Positions 50,165 to 61,286 of a stretch of 64,000 nucleotides of DNA are shown here, in pieces (the stretch's first letter is position 1; each line of letters starts with the position of its first letter). The translations under genes were made by a program, and so were the position numbers. Source of the stretch: Lepturacanthus savala (Eukaryota > Chordata > Actinopteri > Scombriformes > Trichiuridae); NCBI GenBank assembly GCA_030544235.1, contig CM060477.1, positions 23,992,934 to 24,056,933 on the forward strand. Direction: 5' to 3'. The notes under the pieces are model-generated. The model worked only from the letters and a program-made list of their open reading frames with translations, was not told the origin of the DNA and searched no databases.

Positions 50165-50754
50165 CTCTTGTCCCCCACAAAAAAAACACCTCAACTTAGT
50201 CCCAGCTGAGCTGAGCTGAGCTGGCAAAACATCGGTGTGAGGTGTTGATGTTCTATTTTTTAGTCATGCTGCAGCCTGGATGAACACCTTTGGAAGAGGG
50301 ATGGAAGACAACCATACGTCCTTGCTGTGCATCGAACCAAGAACACGATTGACACGTTCTACATTGTTGTGGACCAACAGCTCATCCCCTGCCAAGCCAC
50401 TAGCTCATTGGGTGGATTTGATGAACTCTTTAATTCCATTACGTGCTCAACCTGTCTTATGAGGAATACCTGGGCCAGCTCTTCACCTTTGTGCAAACAA
50501 CAGTCTACAACATTGACATAGAAACAACCAATGAGTCTCCCAGAGTTTGTGAGCTAAGTCCTAAACTAAAGTACACAAATGTTTAAGTGCTTCATTTGTC
50601 AAACTGTGCATACTCCGTGCCAGTCCTTGATCTCTCATCTGAGACTTAATCAGTTTTTATCCTAGCACCAAGTTTAAGTTAGTTTGTGCACAAGATTGTT
50701 GTAGGTGTCACTTTTCAACATATTCAGGTTTCAAAAAACATTTAATCAGTTCAC

Positions 50755-52856
50755 ATGTGGAAAATTCTTGTGAAAATGCAGATGCAGCAAGGCCAGAGTC
50801 ATGTCAAACTAATATCCAAATGCCGCAAAATATCTCAGAAGTTGCTAGAACAAACATCACGCAGACCCCAGAATATCCATGCTTTGATAGTGAATCAGGT
50901 CAAAGACAAAGAAAACATAGAAAATATCTGTCCTTCAATTATTGCTAAACTACAAGCAAATGGTGTTGCAAATAGTGTCATTTCATCAGTTGTTGGTGAT
51001 GTGGAAGAACTTAGTAGTGGGATGCACTCAGGTTAAGCAGCAAGTACTGTCTGCTGGTGCCTATAGATAATCCTTTGAGAGAAACATTGGTAAAAGATCT
51101 GGAAACCTTTGAAAACCCATTTGAGTACTTGAATACTGAAAGCAAAAGAGTAAATTATTTCAACAAGAAATGGGGTGTTGTGGAACCAGTAGAAAAATGT
51201 TAGGAATTCGATATGATACAAGATGAAATAAACAGATACTTATGATTAGGTCCCAGTGAATGATACATTTGTTTACATCCCAATTTTGGAAATGATCAAA
51301 TTCATGTTCTGAAATTCTGATATTTGCAAACTACTTGAGGAAACACGTTCATCAAAACTTGACGTATACAGTGATTTTTGTGACGGAAATTATTTTAGGA
51401 CCCATCCACTGTTCTCCAAACACCAGAATTCTTTACAAATCCAGTTGTTCTATGATGATTTTGAGACTGCGAACCCACTTGGGTCAAAACGTGGTGTTCA
51501 CAAAATAGGTGCTCTGTATTTTGTCCTCAGAAATCTTCCACCAAAGTTTCACTCTGCCCTGATGAATATTCATTTGATTGCATTGTTTCACACTGAAGAC
51601 TTGGAAAAAATATGGCTTTGATCATATTCTAGAGACACTGATTAATGACATCAAAACACTTGAGAATTGTGGCCTTCATTTGCCTTTTTCTGTTGAAAAG
51701 ATCTATGGCACTGTATGTCAGGTAACTGGGGACAACTTGGGGATGCACACAATTCTGGGATTCACAGAATCGTTCAGTGGACGTCATTTTTGTTGTTTGT
51801 GTTTGATAGAAAAAAATTATGCCCACTCTATTTTTAATGAGTATGACCCCAGAATAATCTTGTGTGGAAAAGAAGTATTTGAAATGCACTGCAGTGAATT
51901 GCAGTCAGATCCACAAAAGTTATCCGTGTTTGGTTTAAAAAAGGATTCGACTCTGAATGGCCTACATTTCTTTCATGTTTGTAACAATTTTTCTTTGGAT
52001 ATTATGCATGACATTCTTGAAGGAGTGGCTCAGTATGAGCTGAAGTTACTGTTTGAATACCTCTCTGAAAACTTTTTGTCGAAAACCTGATCTGTCCAGA
52101 ATTTATGCCTTTGACTATGGGTATGTGGAGTGCAAAAAACGGCCTACAAGGATAAACTTGGACAGTAGCGACAATAATATTGGGCTCAATTCAATTCAGA
52201 CTCTTTGTCTTGTTCGAAATACTCCTTTGCTTTTTGGTGACATTGTGCCAGAAGGAAACCAAACTGTCTTTTGCTTTTAATTTTACTACAGATAACCAAC
52301 ATTATTTTTTTCTCCATCTGTTTCACTTGGCATGACTGTACTACTTAAACATTTGATAATAGAACACCATGAGTTGTTCAAAGAACTGTATCCTGATAAA
52401 AACCTGATTCCAAAACATTACTTTATGATACATTATCCATCTTGTATCCGAAAAATTGGACCACTAATACATATGTGGAGCATGAGATTTGAGGCAAAAC
52501 ACAGGATTTTCAAAAATACTCTTAAAAACACCAAATCTCTTGCAAAAAAACATCAGATGTCGATTGCATGTCTTTGGGAGACATCCCTTTCAAAATGTAC
52601 TGTGTATGGACCTATGAAAAGTATTAATGTGGACAATGAAAACTTTTGCAACGAGTTGGCTCAAGGTTTGCATGTGGAGCGTGCCTCTCAAGACAACCAT
52701 GCAACTAACTGGGTGATAATGAGTGGAACAGAGTATAGGCCGGGGTTGATCATTTGCACTCAGATTGAACATGAAATGCCAGTGTTTCTCAGAATAGAAA
52801 AAATAATTGTTGTTGTTGTTGCCCTTCGATCTACAGAGTTCATATGGTGGAGATAA
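50755..52856 (+). pseudogene. Fish transposon-like ORF, frameshifted
   Basis: Consecutive blocks in shifting frames resemble one long protein found in many copies in fish. The first is IAKLQANGVANSVISSVVGD (50,940-51,000). Next comes YDDFETANPLGSKRGVHKIG with PPKFHSALMNIHLIALFHTE (51,450-51,600). One extra A near 51,605 shifts the frame to KYGFDHILETLINDIKTLE, then GTVCQVTGDNLGMHTILGF, RHFCCLCLIEKNYA and HVCNNFSLDIMHDILEGVAQ. A frameshift at about 52,090 leads to RIYAFDYGY and QTLCLVRNTPLLFGD, and another near 52,310 leads to GMTVLLKHLIIEHHELFKEL, HYPSCIRKIGPLIHMW and MRFEAKHRIFK. At least three indels show decay. The family is probably transposon-derived because of its copy number, but I cannot assign a superfamily. 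No plausible splice sites interrupt it. Confidence 0.6.
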
Positions 52857-53095
52857 AGGCCAATATATTGTGCCATTATTTTCTTTGTAAATGTGTATTA
52901 AAGAGGTTGGGACTCCTAATATGTAAGTATTTTTGTAAATGTTTGTATTGATCTTTTTGTGCCAATTCCTATGGTGCTGGGAAGTTATGGATGTATGAAT
53001 GCTGTTAATTGATCAGTCAACACTTCTATTCACTTTACATGTAATGTGAAACAGTTATGATATTCTGTTGAATAAAATAATGTAATATCACACTT

Positions 53096-53288
53096 TTAGT
53101 GCAAAAATACACTATTGTGTGATCACATGACACTGTAGGTTGAAAATTAACACTCACTTAACAGTGAAAGGGAATAACACATTTTTGGTGTTAAAAATAA
53201 ACTTTAATGTGCTATTAAATGACACTGTATTTTGTAAAATTAACACTCCAAGTGGAAGGGAATAACACAATTTAGAGTCAAAAGTGCA
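53096..53288. repeat. Two imperfect copies of a roughly 92-bp unit rich in TTAACACT
   Basis: Two adjacent units share GACACTGTA, AAAATTAACACTC, GTGGAAGGGAATAACAC and GGTGTTAAAA-like motifs. They lie between the transposon-like ORF and the L1 element. They may be the terminal region of the preceding transposon, because TTAACACT-rich ends are typical of some fish DNA elements, but this is inference. Confidence 0.55.
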
Positions 53289-53293
53289 CCTAT

Positions 53294-53970
53294 GTGGGAC
53301 TTCCGGTATGGTGCAGAAATGAGCAGCAGCATAAAACGGAGGCTCCCAGACAGTCTTCAACTCCCCCACAAAAAATACTCGTTCGTTCGGACCTGAAGAA
53401 AGAGCTGGTGGACTTTCGAGGAGAAGTAAACCAGAAATTAAGCGATATCGCCTCTGGCTTAAAGGAAATAACAGAAAGAGTTGAGGAGACAAAGCAGAGA
53501 ATAGCCGACATGGAGGAGTGGAGCACCGACGCCAAGGGGATACTTTCCAACACACTTGAGCTTTACCAATCTATCCAAACCTAGCTGACGGACCTGGAGG
53601 CACGTTCGCACAGGAACAACATTCGTATTCAGGCGTACATCCCCATAAGAAAAGCACTTAAGGAAAAAGAAATTTGTTTCCAGACGCTTCACCCGGTGAA
53701 ACTTGCGAAAAAAGGGCGAGAAAAGTGTTTTTCGACACCAGCCCAACTGTCTACAACAACATGCAGGAGGCGACGGACGACTTGAAGAAAAGGGGATTCA
53801 TCCCGGTCGCTTGGGAAGCTGAGACCCCTGTGCACAACGCACCGTCACCGAGACCAAAGCAACCGACCTGGGAAACAGCAGGTGCTAAAACATGTCGGCA
53901 CCAGGGCACCCGCCTCAAGCATATCCAGGATAAACTTAAGGGGTTTCAACGCAGGGAGGAGGCTTTGTGA
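53294..53970 (+). pseudogene. L1 ORF1p (RNA-binding) remnant
   Basis: The first part, 53,294-53,581, is a coiled-coil-like chain (KELVDFRGEVNQKLSDIASG, then ITERVEETKQRIADMEEWS) typical of the L1/Tx1 ORF1 N-terminus. A TAG at 53,582-53,584 precedes LTDLEARSHRNNIRIQ, the entry to the RNA-recognition domain of Transposase_22 proteins. The next blocks, KALKEKEICFQTLHPVK and, in another frame, VFFDTSPTVYNNMQEATDD with LKKRGFIPV, belong to the C-terminal domain. It once encoded the nucleic-acid-binding partner of ORF2 and is now broken by a stop and a frameshift. Confidence 0.75.
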
Positions 53971-54474
53971 GAGCTTTCTGTACCGTGAGTGAACAATAAA
54001 TCTACAGAGATCGGTAAGATCACAATATTTAATACCAAATCGGACTAAGGTGTTCAAAACTGATTTTCCTACTGGGAACATGATCCGGTTAAATAGACAG
54101 TAAGTCTGGGAACCGATGCCTAGCTTTTCACGTGCGCTGCTCTGATATTAACCTTCAGGGTTAAGGGACTCCCCTCTCAACTTAGAAGTTAAGCTTACAC
54201 TTCATGGTTGGAAGTCACAAATGTTTAACATGTATGCTATGTTCATATGTTGTGTTTCATTTTGTTATACAGACAGTTGTTCTTTTGTTCAGGTCATCTG
54301 TGGTTGGTTGAACATTTTGGGTAAACTTTTTACCGCTCACTGTTAGAAATGCATCAAGAATACAAAATGCAGAATACTGCACCCCTTTCGGAACTCCACA
54401 AACAGAAAAAAGAACATAAAACCTGAAGCTTTATATACAAAAAAACTGCTTAACGAAATGGATATAATGGATGT

Positions 54475-55101
54475 ATGGAGGGAATCCGATTGACAAATGT
54501 TTTACTTTTTTCTCCCATTCACACTCTACGCACTCAAGAATTGACTATTTTTTTATGTTCAAAGCCGAGAATGGTGAAATGTGACATAGGGGTAAGAGAC
54601 ATTTCTGATCACACGGGGGTATACCTGACATTACACTTAGACAACAGACTTAAGGAGACTCTATGGAGACTAAATACCAACCTCTTAAGCGACCCTCAAT
54701 GTCAAAGATTTATTAAGGAAGAACTTATGTAATATATGTCATATAACAATAATGGGATCGTGTCCCCCAGTACACTTTGGGATGCAGCCAAGGCTGTTAT
54801 TAGGGGCAAACTTATAATGTGGTCTGCCCGGAAGAAGAAGGAAAAAGAGAAACAAATTAATGACCCGACTGCAAAACTAAAATCCTTGGAGAGCAGACTT
54901 ATGAAGCAAAATGACACTGATGTTTTAAACGAAATACGGGACACAAAACAAACTCTAAATAACATATATGAAAACCAAATAGAAAAAAGAATTAGATTTA
55001 TTAAACAAAATTATGAAAATGGCCCCAAATCTAAAAAACTGCTCGCATGGAGGATACGTAAGCAATTGGCAGAGAAATACATACTAGAGCTGTCATTTTA
55101 A
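54475..55101 (+). pseudogene. L1 ORF2 endonuclease end and linker
   Basis: The reading KPRMVKCDIGVRDISDHTGV contains the SDH motif of the AP-like endonuclease C-terminus. It is followed by YLTLHLDNRLKETLWRLN and, after a TAA at 54,730-54,732, by the pre-RT linker (IRGKLIMWSARKKKEKEKQI, IRFIKQNYENGPKSKKLLAW). The upstream two-thirds of the endonuclease is missing or unreadable at 54,000-54,470. The frame is cut at 55,084 by the hAT element. Confidence 0.8.
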
Positions 55102-55869
55102 CACGTTAATTCGATTAATTAATTACACCGCAATTTAACACGTTAAATTTAACGCAATTAATTATGAGTATCAATGGTGGCGAAAATCCCATGTTAAATA
55201 AAGAAAATGATGTACTAAAGTCACATTAGTTAGTTAGTAGTTAGTTACATTATCCGAGTGCTGGAACAATTCCAGTGTGCTCGTTTCAGTGTAATCTACG
55301 CTGTTTCAGTGTCTGTCTGTGCCATTTGGCACGGAGCAACAAGTCTGAGCGCGTCTCTGGTTGCTATGCAACGCGAGGCGAGCTGAGCTAAACAAATGCG
55401 ATGATCTGATTGGTTCAAACCACACGTGTTTGGTCTCACAGAGCAAAACTATGTTGGCACAATGCAGCGCAAAATATACGACTTCTATTATTCATTTTTG
55501 AATTGCTATATTGAGCTTAAGTGACTTCTTTATTTTATTTCAGAATTTTATTTATTTAACTGAATTGTTGTATTTGTTTTACATTTATGAATAATGCACT
55601 TGGTCTAACTGGTTTAATGTGCTAGACCTTTACTTTTGGATGTAATTCATGAAGCACAGTTCACCAATAAAACATTGGATTTCAGATCTTCTCTTCTTAC
55701 TGTATTCAATTGATTAGTCATGCATTACAATTCATTAATATCCTAGAATTCAAATTCTTTATCAGGAGACCTTTAGCGGATATGACATTAAAATGTGATT
55801 AATTCGATTAATTAATTACAAAATCCTGTAATTAATTCGATTAATTTTTTTAATCGATTGACAGCACTA
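55085..55869. mobile_element. 785-bp non-autonomous hAT element in the L1 copy
   Basis: The left end is TAGAGCTGTCATTTTAACACG. The right end, reverse complemented, is TTAGTGCTGTCAATCGATTA. Eight-bp target duplications ATACATAC (55,077-55,084) and ATACGTAC (55,870-55,877) differ at one base. The TGCTGTCA/ATCGATTAA end is typical of a common fish hAT group. Subterminal TTAATTCGATTAATTAATTA repeats occur at both ends. There is no transposase ORF. Removing the element rejoins the L1 linker and RT regions. Confidence 0.88.
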
Positions 55870-55877
55870 ATACGTAC

Positions 55878-56990
55878 ATGATAAGATGTAATGATAAGAT
55901 GTGTCTTAACTGGAAGACATTCAAAACTCTTTTGAAGTGTACTATAGGAAATTATACACGCAACCTCGGGCAGCCGAATCAACAGTTATATCAGACTTCT
56001 TAGCATGCCTAGATTTACCACCAGTAGGAACAGAACAGAATAGAATAATGACAAAGAGATAACAGAGGAAGAAATAAATATGGCCATAACGAAACTGAAA
56101 GAAAATACAATGCCAGGATCCGACGGCTATGCATCTGAGTGGTACAAAACCTTCAGAGAAACTTTGGTACCAATACTAAAAGAATGTTTTAACTATACTC
56201 TTAAAGGGGGGGGGGGAAGACACCACTTTCATGGAGACAAGCAATAATTTCAGTAATCTCTAAAGCAATTAATAACAAGACAGAATGTAGTTCTCACAGA
56301 ACCATATCAGTATTAAATATGGATTATAGAATATATGCATCAATCTTAGCAAAAAGAATGGAAAATATTGTCCCCAATCTGATAGATCCGGATCAGACGG
56401 ACAACCCAGGACAGCGTATGGCGGGCCCTTCACCACCCAAATGAGAAAAAGTAATTTGAAATCCGTAGTTATTAGTCTAGATGCTGAAAAGGCTTTTAAT
56501 TCGGTCCGTTGGGAATACTTATATATGGTGCTTAAACGCCTAGGCTTCAATGATCAGGTAATTGAATGCTTTAAATCTCTATACTGCTCCCCCACGGCAA
56601 GAATTAAAATAAACGGATCCTTATCCAAGACAGTGTTGCTTGAGAGGGGATGTCGTCAGGGATGCCCCCTTAATCCCACACTTTATGCACTCTTTATTGA
56701 GCCATTGGCACAGGTAATAAGTGAGGATGAAGATATAACTGGGATACTGAGTGGAAACACACAATATAAAATTTGCCTATATGCAGACATTCTCTTAACT
56801 CTCACTAACCCTCAAGTAAGTCTACCTAAATTAATGTCTCTACTCAAAGAATTTGGCTCATATTCTGGTTACAAATTAAATTTACAGAAAACTCAGACTT
56901 TGACCTTTAACCTGGGACCACAAGAAAGCATTTATAGAACATGTAAATTTAAATGGGCAGGCAACGTAATCAAACACCTTGGAGTCCAAA
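55878..56990 (+). pseudogene. L1 ORF2 reverse transcriptase remnant
   Basis: After the hAT element the reading resumes with [20 protein letters not shown] and [22 protein letters not shown]-run (56,206-56,216) shifts the frame before [14 protein letters not shown] and YRIYASILAKRMENIVPNLI. A further shift leads to the long frame from 56,441: SLDAEKAFNSVRWEYLYMVL, CRQGCPLNPTLYALFIEPLA and KICLYADILLTLTNPQ. The catalytic YADD box reads YAD-I, so the second Asp codon is lost. The other palm Asp (LDAEKAF) is kept. The product could not be an active reverse transcriptase. Confidence 0.85.
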
Positions 56991-57764
56991 AGATGAACGA
57001 CGCACCCCTGGGGGGCACCCTGTTTCACTATGGACTGAAATGTTAAACCGAGAGTGACTCATGTGAGAGCTATGGACATGAAGGCCCGTTAGGCCAACTC
57101 ATTTTATTTATTATTATTCGTAGCCTCAAGGTCGCCTTACATAAAGTATATTGAAAACAGTAGTATTGTTTAAGCAATACTAGAAACAGAATAATAAACT
57201 CTGATTAATATCTGACTGAAAATGACTAATGTCACTAACAATATTCTGATATTATACAGTACATAATAGTGATGTACTTAAACTTTTTAACTGCAAAACT
57301 TTAACTCCATTAAGATCACACGACAGTGATTAATAAACGCTCATTCTATCAAAAGCAGATTTTCACACACACACCCTCCAAATACAGTAACAGTAGTTAT
57401 GTCTTACACAAAGGGCTAAGAAGCTAGCGGCCTAACGGCACTAATGCTAACAATAACCACAATACACGAACAAAAACAACAATCCTGTCAAAATATAAAT
57501 TTTCCTCACCAAGAAACACCCACCCAGTCATAGTACGACACACACACGCGGCTAACAACAGCATTAATGCTAACATCACACATCAACATCACACGGTAAA
57601 AAAACGTCTCGGACACAGACTGCCACGCGGACATAAAACCATTTAAATACTAAAACTAACAGCAGTTATGTCAGAAGCACTCTGGCGAAGTAGCTAACAG
57701 GCTAATGCTAACGGGATGACGAGGCAAAGAAAACAGTCATTTACTCAGAAGAAGTCTATCTTAC
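56991..57764. other. Non-coding stretch, intron-like on the minus strand
   Basis: No ORF or known repeat is recognised. On the minus strand this follows a GTAAGA donor at 57,764 and would be intronic. It has scattered GCTAACAGGCTAATGCTAAC-type repeats (57,425-57,720) and CACACACACAC runs, both common in fish introns. Confidence 0.4.
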
Positions 57765-58084
57765 CTGTTGAAGCCGGTCACAGGCGTCCGGGATCCAAGG
57801 AAACGATTAAATAATCCACAAAAATGCGATTTTCGTCGAAATCTGTCGAATAGTCCAATAAACAGCGGAGCAGCAGCAAAGTCCTTTGTTCTCTGAGTGG
57901 TAGTGTTGTGTCGGTCGAACGAACGAATCAAAAGAACTAGTTCTTTTTGGTGAACGGGGTGAACTAGTTCAATTCCTCGAAAAGACCCGTTCTTTTCGTT
58001 CGCGGCGTCCTTAATTGGCTGAACAGTCTGGTCACCAATCATATTTCCTCCCTAGGCGAACTAGAAAACAGCAGCAGCTTTCCT

Positions 58085-58121
<37 letters not shown>

Positions 58122-58427
58122 GTGCTCCGCCAAGCCGTTCACTTTGGGAATAGTCGTTCACTTTGAAGAACTAGATCATTTCAGATCGTGGGGGGGGAGG
58201 GGTTGGGGCGTGTGTCTATGTGTGTATGTGTGTGCTGGTGTGTTTCCTATTCGACAATAAAATGCAACAAAATGATTTCTGATTTATTGGTTACTTTTAA
58301 TAAGGATAATAATAATAACAATAGTTATTATTATTATTATTATTATTAATAATGTTAACAGTATTATTGTTGTTCTTGTTTTTAACCAACCTTTACTGTA
58401 AAATGTCTGAGTTTTAAAAAGCTATAT

Positions 58428-58458
<31 letters not shown>

Positions 58459-58724
58459 GACACATACACCAACAGTACAAGAGCGAACCGTACACTGAAC
58501 GGCTTCCCCTTAAATTCAGTGGATTCGTTCAGAACTATTTCACGCGAAGCTGTTCACAGAGCACAGAGTGAACGAAATGAACGAAATGAATGGGTTTTTT
58601 TACTGAATGATCTGAACTGAACTAGTTCTTCAAAGTGAACGACAATTCCCATAACTACTGAGTGGAGCTGAGAGTCAAAGGGAGAGAACAAGATGGCCGC
58701 TGTCTATGCTGGATGATGACGTCA
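57765..58724 (-). promoter_or_regulatory. Candidate promoter and non-coding first exon split by a hAT element
   Basis: A CRE site TGACGTCA lies at 58,717-58,724 and a YY1-type site AAGATGGCCGC at 58,690-58,700. On the minus strand the sequence then runs through 58,666, and after removal of the hAT insertion (57,901-58,657) through 57,892 to 57,765, where GGCTTCAACAG meets GTAAGATAG, a strong splice donor. There is no ATG in the exon after removal of the insertion, so it would be 5' UTR. CRE plus YY1 is typical of housekeeping vertebrate promoters. The YY1 site could equally serve a plus-strand transcript, and no downstream exon is visible in either direction. Confidence 0.4.
57901..58657. mobile_element. 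757-bp hAT-type element with CTGAGTGG duplication
   Basis: The 8-bp CTGAGTGG occurs at 57,893-57,900 and 58,658-58,665. The element starts TAGTGTTGTGTCGGTCG and ends AATTCCCATAACTA. The terminal repeats are weak (TAGT kept), but the interior has long inverted blocks around GAACTAGTTC and GTTCACTTTGAAGAACTAG. Inside are a (GT)n run at about 58,087-58,117, a G-rich stretch, and an A-run at 58,432-58,457. There is no transposase. Confidence 0.85.
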
Positions 58725-58984
58725 GTTCTTCCAGAAGATTCCGAAACCGATAAATTTGATAATTCAACGATTTAGAGATTAAAAAGTAATTATTTTATTC
58801 ATCATTATTTTCCCACTGAAAGTCCTGAGTAGTTTAAATGTGTATTCATAGTTTTTACTCCCTTTTTTCTTGATGTGATCCTGATATATTCTATATGTCT
58901 TTGTTTTAATGTTTTTTTTTTATTTTCTTGAGTCTCCTGACCAATAAACTGTGATTTATTTTAACTTTAACTTTAAATATATCA
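58725..58984. other. AT-rich spacer
   Basis: AT-rich sequence with T runs and repeated TTTAACTTTAACTTTAAA near 58,955-58,976. No gene is visible. Confidence 0.45.
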
Positions 58985-59750
58985 TACAGATCCACACAAC
59001 TGCCAGTAGCAGGAGTCCTGAACTTGTCCACAGCATTTTCTCTCTATATCCGTGGGCATCTCCTGGCAGTTTGTGTAGACACACCATGGGGGTCGCCCTG
59101 CAGCTGGGGGGTCTGATGGAGCTGCACTGGATGTAAGTTGGAGCACGTCGAGCATTAGACCGAAGTCACGGGTCAGACAGAGCTCCAGCAGTTCATGTGA
59201 TTGTTCTAAGCTCAGTGAGTGAATCCTGGCCTGTAAATAAAATAACAAACTCTAAAGAACAGCCATGTTGTCCTTGTATTTTATGTATACAGTCCATTAT
59301 AGGTAAGTTAACAAGTCACTGAAAACTCGATTAAGATAAAAACAGTACTTTGTCAAAGGCAAGATACGTTTTAAAAGTAATATTTGATTTGTAATGCATT
59401 TTCATTGAAAACAATCTCAAAGCGCTACATAAAAGCATAAGTTATACATGAAAACAATAAAAACTAACAAAATAAAATCAGTTATAATGGGCTATTTAAA
59501 ATGGATAACAGAGAAGTAATGTGATAAATACCTGCTCGTCAGCAATCCTTCGGGCTTGAAGATCTTGTACTCTTTTTATGTCTTCGTCTACAAGACCACT
59601 TGTCCGGTCTCCGCGTGCCCTTCCTCTTCCTCTTCTTCCTCTTCGGGCCCTTGGTGCTCCTCTTACATGTCGCTGGGGTTGTTTTCTGGATGTAGATGGC
59701 TCCAGAGTATAATCAGAATCAGAACCAACAAGGCTCTCATCATGGAAGCT
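58985..59750 (-). CDS. P2X7-like ballast-domain protein, two-exon partial gene
   Basis: The exon at 59,532-59,750 follows a TTTATTTAG acceptor. It encodes GSDSDYTLEPSTSRKQPQRH, then an Arg/Gly-rich stretch (ARRGRRGRGRARGDR) and LVDEDIKRVQDLQARRIADE, and ends with a CAG/GTATTT donor. The exon at 58,985-59,230 follows a TTTACAG acceptor in phase 0 and reads ARIHSLSLEQSHELLELCLT, RDFGLMLDVLQ, GRPPWCVYTNCQEMPT and RKCCGQVQDSC. This matches the cytoplasmic ballast domain of P2X7 receptors, which fish also carry as stand-alone multicopy proteins. The second Cys of the WCxC motif is Tyr here. The first exon and the C-terminal half (the Y-R-Q-F-T / V-I-P-S-C region) are not in the expected place, and the frame meets a stop near 58,982, so the gene is partial or dying. 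Confidence 0.72.
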
Positions 59751-59759
59751 CTAAATAAA

Positions 59760-60277
59760 TGAACAATTTATATAACACAGCTAAAAGTCAAACAAAACAC
59801 ACTTGTGATTCAGCTACATATTATAAACTTGATAAATTAGGATAACTTTAGCTATGATGTAAAATTTCAACATCCAAACTGAGGTAGCACTCAAGAGGTA
59901 GGTATTCAGGCCTGCAAAACTGCCAGAAACAGAGAGACACTAGCAGTACATGGCGGTGATGATGGTAACATTTCCATAGGGGGTCTATTTGGAAAGACAA
60001 CAGGCATTGGATATTTATACCTTTTGGTTCTTAAAAGAAAAAAAAAATGCTGATTTTTTGTTTCCTTCTTTGGCTCAATAGATAAATCATCACTTACTCT
60101 TTGAGTTAATCATTCAGCCATTTGAATCAGGTTCACGCGGCAGGCACAGGCAAAAGAACCTGCTCCTCTAGGACCACACATGGGTCGAGATGATGCTTTA
60201 TTGGACATCGGAACTCGGAGCTACACACAACATAACATCAGAACTGAGCACTTCCAGCTTAAAAACTGGGGTATCAT
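59760..60277. other. Unassigned spacer
   Basis: No recognisable coding or repeat content. On the minus strand it would be upstream or intronic sequence for the P2X7-like exons. Confidence 0.4.
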
Positions 60278-60469
60278 CAGAGGTGTCAAGTAATGAAGTA
60301 CAAATACTTTTTTACTGTACTTAAGTACACTTTTTAGGTATCTATACTTTGCTCCATTACAATTTTTTCTGCCTACTTCTGACTTCTAGTCATTACATTT
60401 TCACACAAGTATCTGTACTTTCTATTGCTTACATTTTTAAAACCAACGGTCTCGTTACTCTTGCTTTAA
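60278..60469 (+). mobile_element. 192-bp MITE-like repeat, copy 1
   Basis: This copy starts CAGAGGTGTCA and ends CTCGTTACTCTTGCTTTAA. It matches the copy at 63,048-63,239 with about a dozen differences and the same length. The start and the AAGTACAAATACTTTNTTACTG-type core are typical of a widespread fish hAT-derived repeat. The other terminus is absent, so this is one end of a longer element. Confidence 0.8.
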
Positions 60470-61286
60470 CTTGGTGAACCGCTAACTTTTATAAAACGGG
60501 TGAAAACTGTTGCACTGTGTCGGATGCCGGCCGGAAGAACCAGAGCGTGGGTCTATCTATGGGTTACAAATGCGCCTTCAAAAATAAATATTATACAAAC
60601 AAAAAAAACTTTTTTATGTCTTCATGGGCACAGATAGCACAGAGGACACATTTACAGTGACACCGATCTGTCCCCCTCTCCCACACTGTCCCTACGTAAA
60701 TCGACAAACAGGTTAAATAAAGGAGAAAGTGATCGTCGCAGTGTTTTTGCAACGAGGTGCATTCTGTTGTCCTTGTAAATCGGAAGTTTGAAGTCAGAGA
60801 AGCACTGAAATCTAGCATCTATACAAGTACCCCGAAAAATGTCATACTGCGCAATCGGCTTAGTTACAGTTTTTTGTTTTTTTTTGTGATGTTTGTTGAA
60901 GAAAATTCCAGAGTCTTGTACAAGTTTGCTGTATGGTGGGAAATTTATTCTCAGTGATCTATACTGTCACAGACCAAGTCTGTTACAGAAAGTCAACCCC
61001 GAATGGTGGTGGGTCTATAGCTTCTATGTCATGAGATCAAAGCAATCAAGGAAAACAAAGACATTTGGATGTCAACAAAAGGGAAGGTGGGGAACATCAA
61101 AGGAATTCAGTTGGCTTTGATGTGACACATGAATCAATGTCTGGTCACCTTCACATTTGGAGATATGTGAAATTCCCAGTAACCCTACGAAGAAGCACAG
61201 ACATTCTACAATGTGATAGCTTTAGCTGTTCAGCGGAATGTGATCCAGCATATAACTTTGTGAGTAGCCTTTAACCAAAAATTTAA
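60470..61286. other. Unassigned region before the retroviral remnant
   Basis: Several short frames exist, but none shows a recognisable domain. Part of 61,081-61,276 reads as a Cys-containing chain (ILQCDSFSCSAECDPAYN) and could be a retroviral fragment or unrelated. The beginning may be the interior of the MITE parent element. Confidence 0.3.

Larger units (their letters stand above)
53294..56990 (+). mobile_element. L1-Tx1-like LINE, decayed, interrupted by hAT
   Basis: ORF1, endonuclease and reverse transcriptase pieces lie in order on the plus strand, with a 785-bp hAT element inside. The 5' UTR is not defined. The 3' end is lost near 56,990, just after VIKHLGVQ, where unrelated sequence begins. 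No poly-A tail or target duplication was seen. Multiple stops and frameshifts show an old, dead copy. Confidence 0.85.

Noticed and set aside
57761..58042. 93-codon minus-strand frame as a gene
   Set aside because: It starts inside the hAT element and crosses its end into the candidate 5' UTR exon, so the frame was created by the insertion.
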